DNA of 64,000 nucleotides from Mytilus californianus. Taxonomy: Eukaryota > Mollusca > Bivalvia > Mytilida > Mytilidae. Each line of letters begins with the position of its first letter. The first letter of the stretch is position 1. Of the stretch, positions 33,640-47,538 are shown in pieces. The translations under genes were made by a program, and so were the position numbers. The DNA is taken from contig NW_026262734.1 in NCBI RefSeq assembly GCF_021869535.1, forward strand, positions 92,757,285 through 92,821,284, given 5' to 3'. Under the pieces are notes generated by a model, which was not told where the DNA came from, made no database searches, and was given only the letters and a program-made list of their open reading frames with translations.

Positions 33640-35900
33640 AATTCAATTTACACAATAAATGTATATTAGGTTATCATGACTGATATAAGCTTAACTGAAA
33701 ATTTATCTTTGATGAAAATAAGCCCTACACTAGAACACAAATGTTGTGAATCATTTTAGTAGTATATTGAGGTGCAAGTATACATTATATGTGTAGGTTG
33801 AATTCTGAAAAGGTAAACCTTTAATCTTATTTTCATTTCCAAGTCAACATTGATGTCTTCCATCTCCAAAAATTGAAAGAGATTACTTTAGACGTAAGAA
33901 AGTTTAAATTTTAACTTGAAAAACGACCAGTTGGAAGTAAGAAATAGCAAATGGAAATGCATTTTTGTAATTTGAATATGTTTGACAATTATAAATACTA
34001 AGCATGTCAAGACGTAGTGTGCAAATGCAAAAGGATACAAAAGTATTATTTGTTCTGTGATTGAACACGCTTTGTCTTTATCTTGTCGATTGAATGAGTA
34101 CCGGTGTTATATAAATGATCCAAATAGGAATAAATTCCTCTATAATTCATTATCAAGCCTGATCTTTCTAATGTTTTATTGAGGTTCATTAACATTATGA
34201 TTGAAGACAAAGAAATATTAAGTGCATAATAGAAAAGGTTGATCTCAGGATTTAGGTAATATGAACAGCTATCCCTTGCCCAAATGGAACGTCAAAAGAG
34301 CTGGATTTGGTATTTTGCCGAGATGTGGAGATATCAACAATACGTTTAAACATCTGATCATCGTGGTTTAAAACGAGGTAAACGAAAGTTAACTCAGTGT
34401 TTAATTCAGTGTCTGTAGGGAGAGAGAGATCATATGCATATGCTTGCAGTCTAAACGATGCACAAGTACATAATACAAGTTGCGCTGAATTTTCCTAAAA
34501 TTTCGATACCTTTGTATATAACTTTTGCCATTTTGCATCCATATAATAATGTTGATGTCATAATGTAATATATATATAAGCTGAAACGATATTCTTATTT
34601 TAGTAAGCTGAAAACTAACCTGAACTATAGAAGTACTGTGATTCTTCTGTATGTCGTATGGGAGATATTAACAGCATAACCCTGTGCATTCATTAAAATT
34701 ATATAGCATCATTTTTACTTATTGTTACATATATACAGTATAATTATGATATTGCATAAAAGTATCTAGCATGAATATGGTTACGAAGTCATAGAACCAA
34801 GACAGTTTAAAAGGAGAGGGGATTAGGTTTTCAAATGTTCATACAAAAAGCATTTCTAAATCAACTAGACGAAAGTGATGCATGTAAGGGTACATTGTAG
34901 ATATGATATTGCGACAATAACGTATACACTCTGAACTACAAATTTAAATATCTTTCAGTTTCATCCTGTAAAAATCAACAACTTGGTTACTTTAATCATA
35001 ACAGATATTCCCAATTAGACCAGACGTTTCCGAGGAGAGAACTTATTGAAAATTAATGCATGATGGACGCCAAATGATGGTTTTAATACAATAGCATATT
35101 GGGCCAAAATAAATGACATAACGTAATTAAGATTATTTACCTAATATATAATCTCTCTTTATTAAAAAAAGACGCATCACTTCAGACATACATTATTATC
35201 TGTTTCGACGTTGTTTTGATCCTAAATAACATTTTATGTCATTTTTTTACAAGCAAGCCTATTATCTCTGATCTTATTCAACAACAGAAAATTTAAATGG
35301 TGCAAGCATCCACTTAGTAAATACGTCATGCTTGAGTTTCAGAATGAATAAAGGTGTACACGAGGCACAGCAGGATGAACAGTAGTATATAATGTTTTTA
35401 AATAGTTACAATTATCACATGACCCATAAGGCTGAATGGAACAACGCATCATCCCCAAAATTCACAATAACTTCTCAGTTGTGATCGATATCGGTAGCAG
35501 CTGTGATAGCTATCGGTAGCAGTTGTGAGTTATCGAACGGGGTTTCTCACGTCATTTGCTTTAACACCTATCACCATAACCAAGCCAATCCCCCACACAC
35601 ATTTTGTGTATGTATGAAATTGCATTGAATCACACTGATATTGGGGGAAACACATTCAAAGTTCATTGACCATTAACCAATCTTTGTAAGAATTTCTGCA
35701 TATTTTGATCTCGAACATCTCTGAGGAGACGTTAGTGATTGGCATGTAAGTATGTCTGTTGCAGTACAATTGGCAACGTTAATGTTATGCCAGGTAATCA
35801 AATTGTAGTACAAAACTCAATTTTCTTATGGACTTATAATCTTGTGTCGAAACGGAAATGAAGTAAATATCAGGTCATATTTGTTAAAATTCACAAAAAG
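33640..35900. other. Non-coding stretch upstream of gene A Ig exon
   Basis: Contains a 24-bp tandem repeat of about 2.3 copies at 35,480-35,535 (ATCGGTAGCAG units). A signal exon for gene A would be expected here or further upstream; I found no convincing one. Confidence 0.4.
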
Positions 35901-35907
35901 TCCTTAC

Positions 35908-35962
35908 CTTAAGAGTAACAATATTTCTTTTGGGACTGGGAAGTGCGAATAGTTTTTGATAT
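35908..35962 (-). other. Candidate small exon upstream of gene A
   Basis: On the minus strand a T-run followed by CAG (acceptor) and, 55 bases later, a strong AAG/GTAAGG donor. No ATG inside, and no frame links it directly to the phase-1 Ig exon without a stop. If real it would be a 5' untranslated exon. The call rests on splice-site quality alone. Confidence 0.25.
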
Positions 35963-37218
35963 CTGAAAAAAAAAGCAATATCTTCATAAGAAATATAAAA
36001 CCGTCTGGACTAAAAAAGTCAACGGGTACAATAAATATATCACTCTGATTTCTGTTATGACACGACACACATATACATGCGAAAAGTGCGAAATGTCGTT
36101 TATTTAAAAGCAATCTCTTATTCATTTTTATATTAACAAACAACATTAAACAAATCTCTAATAAAAATATCACTAATTACTACAGAAATATTAACTCGTT
36201 AATTAGAATATTATTTGATGCTGTTCTAAATGGTTCTTTAAATAGGAAATGAGAGGTAATGTGTTAGTTAATGATGTTAGTGGCACTTCAACTTATAACT
36301 AAAAATACACACTCCATAATTATAGAATAACTCACTGTATCTATACATTTATGACATCCAACGTTATATTTTGGCGTTATTATACATGGATTCAAAATTA
36401 TAATAGTGTAGCCTACTGTTTACAAGTATTCTAGCACTATAACCATATACATTACCATTCTCATAAAAAATATACACTTGAATGTTTTTCAAAATTTTAT
36501 AATGGAAAAACTGCAAAAGAAAGAAATACATTGGATTTTTGACAACCTGTATTCTCACCGTAATTTAGTCAAAAAGTAACATAAGAAGCTGGTACATATA
36601 GCAGAACTAATGTATTCAGAAATTCTAAATTTTAAAACGAAATCAATTGCGAACAAAGTTCACAGTTTTTGTTGGTGTTTGTTTTCTTTTTGTTTTTGTT
36701 GGTGTTTGTTTTCTTTTTGATACGTAAGAGTGATGTGTAGTACACTATTAATATAAACCTACTATCACACGGATGTTGGACATGCTACAATTATGTATAT
36801 TTATATATAATTCTTATATGATTTGCATATTAGGAAATACGTTAATATGATTGGTCGAGAGGAATTCCGGTAGTTGTTCTTGACGTTGTTTATTTTTCGA
36901 AAGACGACGTTGACCGAACTTCTTCTCGTAACCAATGTAAACAAGATGGCGGTGATAATAAAACAATCTGGATTGACGTTATTTTCACTTCGCGTTAATC
37001 GTTAAATTAAATAATAAACATAAAACATTCGTATGAAGGATAATAACAGTTTTTGTAGTTTATATTTAATCAGATAGCAAATTTCAAGGAATACATTTTT
37101 TTGTGTTCACCAACAAATATTTTCATCCGCCAGGACTATTCAATGACACTAATATACAATTGACATGTGCTAGAGGTTACGAGTGTGGAAAAATAAATTC
37201 CTTATCTCCGATTTTAAA

Positions 37219-37373
37219 GAATTATAAGGATTAAACGCCTTTTAAAAGGAATTTGTTGGTCACTCACAAACATATCATAAAAGTCCTTCGGACTTTTATT
37301 TGTTTGTGATTGAATTGGTCGAGTTTATACTCCAATAAATTCCTTTAAAAAGGCGTTTAATCCTATAATATTC
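37219..37373. mobile_element. Foldback element F1 (155-bp hairpin)
   Basis: Left arm GAATTATAAGGATTAAACGC matches the reverse complement of the right arm ending GGCGTTTAATCCTATAATA. The centre is a perfect 10-bp palindrome around a three-base loop: ATAAAAGTCC, TTC, GGACTTTTAT (37,277-37,299). Likely a palindromic MITE. Confidence 0.8.
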
Positions 37374-38154
37374 ACAATAACTATATATCGTTGGTACATT
37401 CCCTTAAGGGACTGTGCAATATTTATTAGGCAGGTGGGACCGGTGCAAACTCTGATTATGACAAAAAAAAGTAAATGTTCTATATGATACTGATTTGGTC
37501 TGTAAAAACTAAATGTCCTATGACTTGAATGCAGAAAAAAAGTATATGTCCTATTACACTACAAACTGTTCAAAGTCTGAAAAGACCATATTTTGACTGG
37601 TCGAGCACAGATTTGATATGACTCAATGTAATCTCAACAGTCTGATTTAGGACTTAGTAATCTTGGTATGATCTGAATATGGTATCAACAAATTGGTAGC
37701 TTGGTTCATTTCTGTCAATTTTAAGATTTTTAAAAGATAAAAAAAGCTCGAATTTTCAGTTCCGACTAATTTCAGATAGTCACTTTTAAAAATTTCTATA
37801 AATTTCCAAATCAACTTGGATGTTCATATAACTCTACAGCTATCTTATTTATATATTGATCTTACAGAATGCGAGGTTGTTTGACAGTTTTGTGTATTGC
37901 TGTCATTTTTATGGATTTAATTATTAAGTAAAAATAAGCTAACATTTTCAGTGTATGCTAAATTCCGATAGTCACCTTTAAAATTTCTTATAACTTTTTC
38001 AAATCAACTTGGATTTACATAAAACTCTACAGCCATCTAATTTAGATAATGATCTTACAGAATACCAGGTTATTTGGTAGCTTTGATGTATTGCTGTCAA
38101 AATTATGGATTTAATTAATAGGTAAAGAAGGCTTTAATTTTCAGTTGAGGCTAA

Positions 38155-41100
38155 TAGTAGGGTGCCAAATGTCCAGAAAGTCCTCTAGTTAACGAGTTTA
38201 AGTTAACGGATAACACACGGCTGATTTTTTTGCACATTATAGGAAATTTATTATATTTTACAATCATGATTGTCGTCGTAAGTTCCCGTGGTCACGATTT
38301 TCTAAATTTCGTATTTTACAGGGTACCACCCGATACCGTATTGTACGGGGAATCTTTAACATGAAAAATAAAATTATTGCGTTCTTTGTTGGTAGCTAAA
38401 ACAGTACCTATAATATAGTTTATATATTAAATATATCATATAATGAAATCAGAAAGTATTTAAGTGATTTTGATATAAGTATTTCAGCATTTTAGTAAAA
38501 GTAAAATTTTACCCGAAATTTACCCTATTTTCATTGAAAGCAAAATTATTACATGTATCATCACAATATTTTTTACTCTGATTTAATCAATAAAACACAG
38601 CAGTGCATATGTGTGCCAAATTGCATGCGTGAAATAAAAATCGTTTTGAAGAAATTAGCAATTAAAAACACAAATTAAGTCAGCATTTTTGTATTAATTA
38701 AACACGGATTATCTCGTGCCATTAATCATTTTGTTGCTTACACTACTAGGTCAACAACAAGGACAGAGGTCACTCAAAACATTTGTCTTTTTTGCTTGTT
38801 GGGTGGTTGATTTATTTGTTTTGAATAGCCAGCTAACTTTGTAGATTATCACTTGGTTCGGAGAAATCTGTTTTGTGTCTGTTTTTCAAAACTTTAAACT
38901 TTTTATTGAATAAATATTTTGTTAAAATTGTAGTATAAGAATCAAATCGGTTGGTTTTGTTTCACACCCGGAATATGGCACATCAAAAGTCTTACATGAT
39001 GTTTTCGACCTCAATCCCTTTCGATGGGAACGACAACAAAAATATACCACCGTTCGTGCAACAAAAAACAAAAAAAACATACAACAGACAGCAACAAACG
39101 ACAACCACTTCATTGCAGGCTCCTGATTTTGGACAGACATATACAGAATTTGGAGGGGTTAACATGTTTGTGATCCTTCATCCCTCCCATGACTTGGACA
39201 ATAGTATAACAACACAGCATAAGAAAAATCTGTTGAAAAACAGTTTGAAATGGCTTGACTTATCAAATCGGCATGAAGCACAAAAACAAACTAACATGAA
39301 GACAAAAAACAGAAAGTACCGATATAATAGTACTCGCCGCTAGGGTAGAACATTTTATATTCTGAAGAAAGGGATGGGCTGGCGGCGCGAAAATTTATTT
39401 TTACTTTTGTAAACATTCATATCCTCAACTATTCTGCATTTCATGTTGAAGAGTGTTCATTCTCATCCTGTCTTGTGCAAAGTCAATTATTTCAGTTCAT
39501 ACCAGGCCAAGTAATTCATTTTCAAAATCCTCATTCCCTCCCTGTTTTCGAGTCGAAATCAAATGGGTGTTCCCTTACTGAAAACTAATGAAAGGACATC
39601 ATCAATGGTCTGAGAAAAGTATGATCATAAACATCATTACCGTAAAAACTAGCTTTTGTTATAAATCAGGCCGTTGGTTTTTTTTCAAATGAATTCTTTC
39701 ATTTTTTTCATAATTGACCTTTTTATAGCCGACCATACGGTATGCGTTTTTAACATTGTCGAGGACCGTACGGTTGCCTATAATTGCTTGCTTCAACATC
39801 TCCTAATTTTTATATTATACAACAAGTATTACATGTAAATGAGGCAAGGTCAGATGAACTCTGCAACACAATCATGTACACTTTGTTAACATTCCATACA
39901 CCAAATATATTTAACCCACTACTATCTGAGACTATACGGACTTGACCACTGAAACTTAACCTTATTCACTGATCCTTGAAATTAGGTAGAGGTCATATGA
40001 ATTATGTCTGACGGTCATGTAGGCCTTGCAAGGATACCATATATTAGTAACCAAATATAGTTATCCTAGAACTCATGATAATTGAGATATTCACATGACG
40101 AAAAAAGCTATACAGTTTTTTAGCAGTCACTTAACCATGAATATGAGGTCAAGGATAATGATTATATGACGGAAACATCGTAACACAATGAATCTATATA
40201 CAAAGTATGAATCATCCAGTTCCTCTGCCCTCTGCAATATAAAGCTACACAAATAGCTTACGGTGTTGCCGCCACCACCATCAGATTGTATTATGTATGC
40301 TTCGCATTGCATTCTGCTACTTACGTCGAATGCGATTTAAAAAAAAAAACAACTGAATTTAGCTTGCTTACCTAAACCTAGTCGGTGGGCTTTCAACTTA
40401 ACAGTAGACAATGAGACGTAATAGCTACTACTAGCTTCGGCAATTTTTCTATGTTGTTTCGCTCTTATTAAAATTCGCGTGCTCTTGTATATAAGCTCAA
40501 ATGAAGAAAACGAAATCAGAGATCTATATTTTAATCAGATTGATGTTGTTTACAAGTGTTTGTGAAATACATCGATGCTGTTCAAAACTTTCATTTTATA
40601 GATAATCTTTAACGTCATGTCAATTGTAGGCCAATTTATGTTCGATAAGTCATGTAAATTACACTTGATATAAGTGTGTAAGATGGAGTGATTAGCCTGC
40701 TGTTTCTAATTCTCATTTTGTTTTCATAACTTGTAACATAAACCCTCCCCCTTTTTCACCGTTTGCAGTTTTTTTTTATTTCTGTAAAACAAATATATAC
40801 TCAGACCTGCTAATTCATGCAATAAATTATGTGTTAATATTCATCAGTTTTGGAACTAAGTACTATTTGATGTGCTTCTACGTTCACCAAAAGAAAATTG
40901 GATATTTACCAGAAAATCATGATGAACACATTCTATCAAAAGACGGACAAAATAATATTTTAGGAGGGCAACTTCTAAATGTTAATATCTAAAAAACATC
41001 TCTAAAGATCACTTGTATCGAATCCTATGTAAAAATTTCGATTTTGGAACTTTTAAAAGGTCAAGGTCACTGTTATTTAACAGCTGAATGAAAATTGTAA

Positions 41101-41452
41101 ATGTGCACCATATAAGTACAGATGTCAATCTCGAACCATATTTGGCAATAAAATTATCCAATTAGTCCTAAATATAGAAACTATAGTTATAATCCTTTGA
41201 ATTATTTGAATTTATTTTGCTATAAACGCAAATATCTATGGGTGGCCAGCTGTCTAAACGTGACTCTTCGTATTCCTTGAAATTTTAGATTTGACCTTTA
41301 ACCCAAATTTAAGAAAATCGTGACCACTATAGACAACGACGACATCAATATTTCGACGAGGCTTGTTCTCCTCTTTCCACTGATATAAAATATAGCCGTG
41401 TGTTATTCCGTTAACCCAAATCGATCAAATTTGTTGACTGGGCACCCTACTA
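38155..41452. mobile_element. Inner Harbinger-like element nested in the outer one
   Basis: Left end TAGTAGGGTGCC and right end GGCACCCTACTA are perfect 12-bp inverted repeats; a second matched block, GTTAACGGATAACACACGGC, lies inside with its inverse near 41,395-41,420. TAA flanks both ends (38,152-38,154 and 41,453-41,455). Removing the element plus one TAA restores a normal subterminal unit of the outer element (GCTAAATCCAGATAGTC versus GCTAAATTCCGATAGTC), which shows the insertion directly. No transposase inside; an R1 repeat fragment is. Confidence 0.85.
38951..39800. repeat. R1 repeat fragments inside the inner element
   Basis: The 130-codon frame at 38,951-39,343 is built from R1-type text (GACAACCACTTCATTGCAGG, GGACAGACATATACAGAATT) and the stretch 39,655-39,790 carries AGGCCGTTGG and GACCGTACGG. 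Not a host gene. Confidence 0.6.
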
Positions 41453-43007
41453 TAAATCCAGATAGTCATCTTTTAAAAAATGATATAACGTTTTAAAATC
41501 AACTTGGATTTTCATAAAACTCAACAATTATCTCAAAATTTATATTGATCTTACAGAATGACAGGTTATTTGGTAGTTTGGTTTTTTTCTGTCAAATTCT
41601 ATGATTTAATAAGAAGCTAAAAAAGCTGCATCAAAGTCATAAACATGTCTGCCTTTGCTTCAAAATGACCATAATTATTTCTTTCTTGAAAAGTAGAAAA
41701 GATAAAGTGACATTGTATATTTGAAATATAAACATGCTATGTTATTAAGACAATAATTGAAAATTTAGCATATGATAATATGTTTACTAGTCTAAGAGTT
41801 ATCGTCCCTTAATTTAAATTACTCCCTTTATATTGAATTAATTAGGTATTTTGAAAGTTGTATACAAATTGGATATTTATAGTTAATATTTTTTTTTTAT
41901 TGTTAACAATAGTTAATAGTGAATAAAATTAATCTTCATGTTTTATGGTCACAAAAGGGGGAAAAGTGGTGACCTTATGCCTGAAGTGGATGAAAAATGT
42001 GTTTGTCCTACTATGTTTTGCACCAGTCCCACCTGCCTGATAAATATTGCACGGTCCCTAATCTGCATTTGTATGTAATGCAAGTAGTAATTTTGTACAT
42101 ATTATAATTGTGCAGACTTTTTAAGTTATTGATACGAACCTGGTCATCTTCAATAATTAAAAAGCTTGACGAATTATTTACTCTTTATATATATATACCG
42201 AGTTAATACTAACCATGATGAAATTGAAAATGAGAACACCAGTTATAATTAATTTATATTTGTCAATTGTTTTTGTTAGTTTAAACTCAATATCAGGAAT
42301 CAAATTAAAATAAAGAAACGGTAAAAAAATGGGTCCAATTGTAGACTTTCCATATGTGAAAATTTCATAAATTTAAAATTTCCTTAAATGGTAATTTTGG
42401 TCGATAACACATACAAATTAAACTAACGGATTAATTTTTTCATTTGCTATAAAAATGATTTCCACAGATTTGTAGTCTACTCGGTCGGTAATCTGTCCTA
42501 TTTTCAACATTGATCATTTGTTCCACAGATTGATTGATTTGTGTTTAACGCCATTTTCAACACTATTGTTCTATTTTGTGGCGGTCAGTCATTATTGGTT
42601 CTTGGGAATGGGCGTATTTCCCAAAGAAACCATCGACCTTCGGTATGGAAACTAATAATCTTAGTCAATAGATTATTTTCATATTCGCGACTTTTAACTC
42701 CGACATGTTACCTTCTGTTTGTTGAACATCCCTGTACCCCCCGGTCAAGCAATATCAACGTAAAGTAGAAACATCAAGCTTTCAAGCGGTACATTTTTTA
42801 GGGGAAATTTTTTCTTTTCTTGTTTTCTATGTTTGATTTTATGTTTAATTATACTTCTTTTGGTTGCTCTTACTTGACTAAGTACCATGATGTCCAAACA
42901 CAGATTATGTAACCTGTTGAAAAATTATATAATCCAGAGTCAAAAGTCGGTAATATAAAACTACAATATAAATATAAAACGTCTATTAAGAATAAAGTCG
43001 ATGGCTC

Positions 43008-43099
43008 CTGTAACTTGCAGGATTCGAACTGACAACCTAAGTAGTGACAGGCTATTGATACAGTTGGTCGACTACTTAGGACACTAGCCACCGATGTCC
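43008..43099 (-). repeat. tRNA-like element
   Basis: On the minus strand GTGGCTAGTGTCC resembles a pol III A box and CAGTTCGAATCC a B box, about 50 bases apart. The acceptor and T stems do not pair well, so this is a tRNA-derived repeat and not a working tRNA gene. Confidence 0.45.
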
Positions 43100-44550
43100 C
43101 TTTACCGTAGACAAATTAAGTCTGTGTATTTTTTTGCTGTTATTTGTTTTCATTCCGAATGTTTCTGAAACAGTCGACTTTTAAAGGAAGGTTTTTAAAC
43201 TAGAGTTGATGCTCCCAGGAGCAGTACTTTTCTAGTACAACATTTCACATGAACATGTACACTTAGTAATCAAAATAATGCCAAAAGTAAGAATTCTAGT
43301 AGAAACATTATTTTGTCATTTTCTTTTCTATCACTTGATCAGTGCAAGACAAATTGAGTAAACACAAGTTTCTAGGACAATAACTATTTCAAACGTTTAT
43401 AAATAAGTTGTGATACTTTATCAAACTATGGCAATCAGTTTGATAAATAGTTTTAGAAATAGTTAACATTCCTACGTACCCATTTATTTGATTCTGATTC
43501 TAAGTAAGGGTAACCTCTTTGATTGTAGTATACTCTGATGATTGCGTCAACAGGAATGAAAAGTCTGTCTAGTTATATTATTAACTTTTCATGCTTTGGT
43601 GCTAAAATATAAGGATAATATAATAAAAAGTTAAATCAGAAAAATTCTGAACTCCGAGGAAAATTCAAAATGGAAAGTCCCTTATCAAATGGCAAATTAA
43701 AAAGCTCAAACACTAATGGTTCATCAAAACAAACCTCTGTGATTAACAATCAATTCAATATCATTGAAAGCATCGTCTAGATACAAACCGTCTCTGATAT
43801 TTTAAAACTGAAATCAATATTCTCATTGTATATGGTCTTCTTCAATTTATAATAGAAGTCATATAACTGTTAACTTAAATTTTATTGACATGTATTAACT
43901 AACTAATCAGCGTATTACTCAAATTACAAGTCTCAACTATAATCGAAACAGTTACATATAAGTTAAGATAAAAAATAAAATCGAAAGAACGCATTTCTAC
44001 AGCCAAACAATGCAATATAAAGGGGCCGTTAAAGATGAAAACCAGTCATTTTGAAATTAAATAATGTTCAAGATTACTTATCGTATTCAGCTGGGACCAA
44101 TCTACTCGAATGATTGTCTTGAATGAATATTCATCGGTACCAGATAATTAAATCGCAAATACCACAAATGCAAGCATGTATCATAATGGGCCACCGTACA
44201 GCCTTCTACACTGAGGAAAAACATACTGTACAGTCGGATGTTTATGTTGTCTGAAATGTAGTTATATTGGATAATATAAATAATTGTTTGATTTCATTAC
44301 GACTGTGTTTGTCCATAACGGTCCGCAAAAATGTGCATTCTGTTGGCTGTTGCATTGTTTCGATTTAAATTGACTGAACACTCCAGCTATTATTTACTTT
44401 GAAGGTTAATAAATTGGATAATAAATATATATACATGGCAAACCAGTACTGAGAGTCTGTTCATTCGACTCAAATCATTCTTTTGCATGGGGAACAATTA
44501 AATATATGTAGGACTCACGTCCATGGCGAGTTCCAGATCAATGGCAAATT

Positions 44551-44616
44551 CCTAATCTATGGTAAATATGACGTTGTGCCATGCCTAATCTATGGTAAAT
44601 ATGACGTTGTGCCATG
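44551..44616. repeat. 33-bp perfect tandem duplication
   Basis: CCTAATCTATGGTAAATATG plus 13 more bases, twice in a row without change. Confidence 0.9.
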
Positions 44617-47478
44617 CCAAATCTATAGCACTTTTTTTATAAATCAAATTTATGACAATTGTTTTTCAAATCCTAAAATATTTCTAGTAACTAAATCTGT
44701 GGTAGATTTATAAGTTTCCAGATCTATGGCTTATACGAATGCGGCACCTGTCGCAATGTCCAAAGGTAACGAAAAGTAGTAAAGATCATTTATATAAGAG
44801 ATCGCTAGCAATGCAATGTTCCGTATAATTAATGTTTCCATAGGGCATCAATTTTTTTTAAAATTCATCGGCACTGATTTTCAGACTAGTCCAACATATT
44901 GCTTATATAAACCTATGATATAAGTTTTATAAAAATCTGGCAAGAGTTGAACAAATGAGAGAGCTAACGGTTCAATTTTCCATATCATTGACGTTTCAAA
45001 GGAGCATAACTCTTTCAAAAGTTATTGATCGGTACTGATTTTTGAACTCGTCGATGACATTTCTAATATAAACCTATAAAATGGTTTTAAAAAAGTCTTC
45101 AAAAAGTTGTACACGTGAGAGCACAAACAAGACCGGACGGACGGAAGACGCCCAGTTATCTATTCCTCCGCGGGGACAAAACGACGAGAGGCAATTAAAG
45201 ATGTTAAAATTCTTTTACTCTATGCTTGCAAACTATGAAACATTATCTTTCTTATTTTGAAGACATTTGATCATTTTGATATTCAAAATGTATTTATTTA
45301 AAGGGACCCTGCAGTCTTAAAGAAAAGGTATAGTGTAGGGCATGGTTAGGTTAGGGTTTGCATTATGTCAGGGTAAGGTTTGAGCGTGTTGAGATAGGGT
45401 AGGGGTAAAGGAATGGATAAGAGTAAGTGTTAGTTTAAATAGGTAAATAGGTACAGGTTGATTTAGTATTATAGCACTTTATAGGTTGGGTCCCTTAAAG
45501 TACCTGCCAGTTTGTACTATATTTCATTTAAGACCATGGAATGTTTTATCTTTTATACACAGTCATGTAGCTGCATGTAGTCATACGGAGAACATTTAGA
45601 AAAGGCGATCAATATATTTAGTTATATCTATCATATGAATTAGAAGAGGGTTCGTCGAATTGTGTTCTGTTTTCCCCCTCATTTTGTTTTTATTTATCGA
45701 GTTTTACTTTACATGGTTCAGAATGAAACAAACGCGAATTTCATCGGTAAAGTTTTCTATTATTTTATTTATTTTTTGACGCATCTTGAAATCGCTATTT
45801 AAAAACCTATATTACCATTTTAATAAGTGTTTGTATAGAATTCTGTTTAACTTATCAAAATAGTTCATTCTGAGTAAAAATACAGAGAGCTTTAAATAAA
45901 CAATATCTATTATCATAATGGGAAAAACCAGTTACTAAAATAGATATTGAATTATGCGTCATTATGAGAAGGTCTGTTCCCCTGTGCCCCCCTCTTAATT
46001 CGCCTCTGAGATTAGATTTATTCATGTATTCAATTTGTTGTAGATTTTAATAAATACTTCACCGTGTATGTTGCTTTGAATTGATGCTCGTATACGTAAT
46101 CTTTTATATTTTACTATGCGGAGTCGATTTCATTCAACATTGATTGAAGGTCGTTCAGTGACCTTATAACGAGTAGATATTTGTATCCTTATCTTTTTGT
46201 CTCGGGTAGATATTTGTCTCATTACTCATTGGCAATCTCAAACCACATTTCTTTAATAATATATGCATTCAATTCAAATATTTTGATATTTTCTATTGTT
46301 TCTCAATGGACAGCAAACGTAAAATATGACATCGTATAATTCCCCAGAGGCTGTAACCTAAACATGATACTATTTAGTATTCAATGTAATTGTTTGTTTA
46401 CATAAATTGAATATTTGACAGAGTTTACTTACCTTATCAATCAATTAATCATAAACAATGTCGCACGTAACGGTATTATTGTCATACAAAATTAAATAAC
46501 ATTGCATCATTCATATAATTGATCAAATAGTTTAAATATGACTTATCCTAAGTAGTTTATATATAGATCAAAGAAAATCCAAGTGTTATTAAAATAATAA
46601 AAAAATTAAATATCCAATTTGCCTTTTACAACAAGAAATACGTGAGGTTATTCTAACTAACCATACAACAAACGAGAATTTTCCATGTCCATTTTTTTTA
46701 AGTGACAAATCCCATATCAAATATATCAATTAGTACATAGCTTTGGATCCATCCAATCATTTTATAATAGACAATTAATGGAGAGAATACGGCACCAAAA
46801 TGTCCAACCCCTACACTTTAACTATAAAATGCATTTTACACTTATTTTATGTTTTTCCAAAATCCTCGATCCGCCCCTGGTATCTGAAGAAATATTCTTA
46901 AAGTTCTATATGATAAATGGACTCACTTTTTACAGTCAACATAACACTTTTAACACTGATCATGACAGCAGCTTTTAAAGGCAAACCCTTAAAAATAAAT
47001 TACATACATTTATTAACCCCGCGCATTTGAATAAAAAAATAGTTATATTGTTATTATGCATTCAGTATTATTTCTTCTTCTGGTTGTTCTCGTAAACTAT
47101 GCCAGGCCAATGACTTTAACATCTTTCGACATTTGCTTATAATGTTTGACATGGACGTATATAACCTAAAATCGGCCTGTTTAATATCACCATGACCTTA
47201 TTGTGACCTTGACCCAAATTTAGAATATAGGAATTTTTTAGGGGGCATTTTAATGTCCAGATTCTGTATCATTTTTTCATCTTTAAACAAATGGTCTTTT
47301 TTTATTTGCCACCTCAAGACGATTTTAACACGTACCATTTCAAATTACCTCTTACTTTTACAAGGACCTAACGGAGAAGGGGCTCTAGGGGGCAAAATTA
47401 GCCCCACTTCTAAATCTATTGATATTTCTTTCAATTGATATCTATGATATGGAGCTTATAAAACACCAAGGATTTAAT

Positions 47479-47538
47479 AGTTATCTTTTGCCGTTTTCTT
47501 GTTATGACAGTTATCTTTTGCCGTTTTCTTGTTATGAC
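47479..47538. repeat. 30-bp perfect tandem duplication
   Basis: The unit AGTTATCTTTTGCCGTTTTC plus ten more bases occurs twice in succession. Confidence 0.9.

Larger units (their letters stand above)
37408..42058. mobile_element. Outer Harbinger-like element, non-autonomous
   Basis: The left end GGGACTGTGCAATATTTATT and the right end AATATTGCACGGTCCC are inverted repeats extending about 43 bp inward (to the block GGTGGGACCGGTGCAAA). Both are flanked by TAA (37,405-37,407 and 42,059-42,061). A 3-bp TWA duplication is the mark of the PIF/Harbinger superfamily. Inside are diverged subterminal tandem units of about 190 bp (37,780-38,150 and 41,455-41,640), interrupted by the inner element. No transposase frame. 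Confidence 0.8.

Noticed and set aside
34640-34700. Start exon for gene A ending at a CAG/GTTAGT donor
   Set aside because: The peptide before the donor is not signal-like (MLLISPIRHTEESQ) and the evidence is only a phase match.
35904-36173. Signal-peptide exon for gene A
   Set aside because: The frame starts with hydrophobic stretches, but no donor in phase 1 follows a plausible signal core; only the small splice-flanked segment at its end is noted.
38951-39343. 130-codon plus-strand frame rich in Q, T and K
   Set aside because: Composed of R1 repeat text inside the inner Harbinger-like element.
45300-45420. Interstitial telomere repeat
   Set aside because: Only one TTAGGTTAGGG-like stretch among irregular G-rich words; no regular TTAGGG array.
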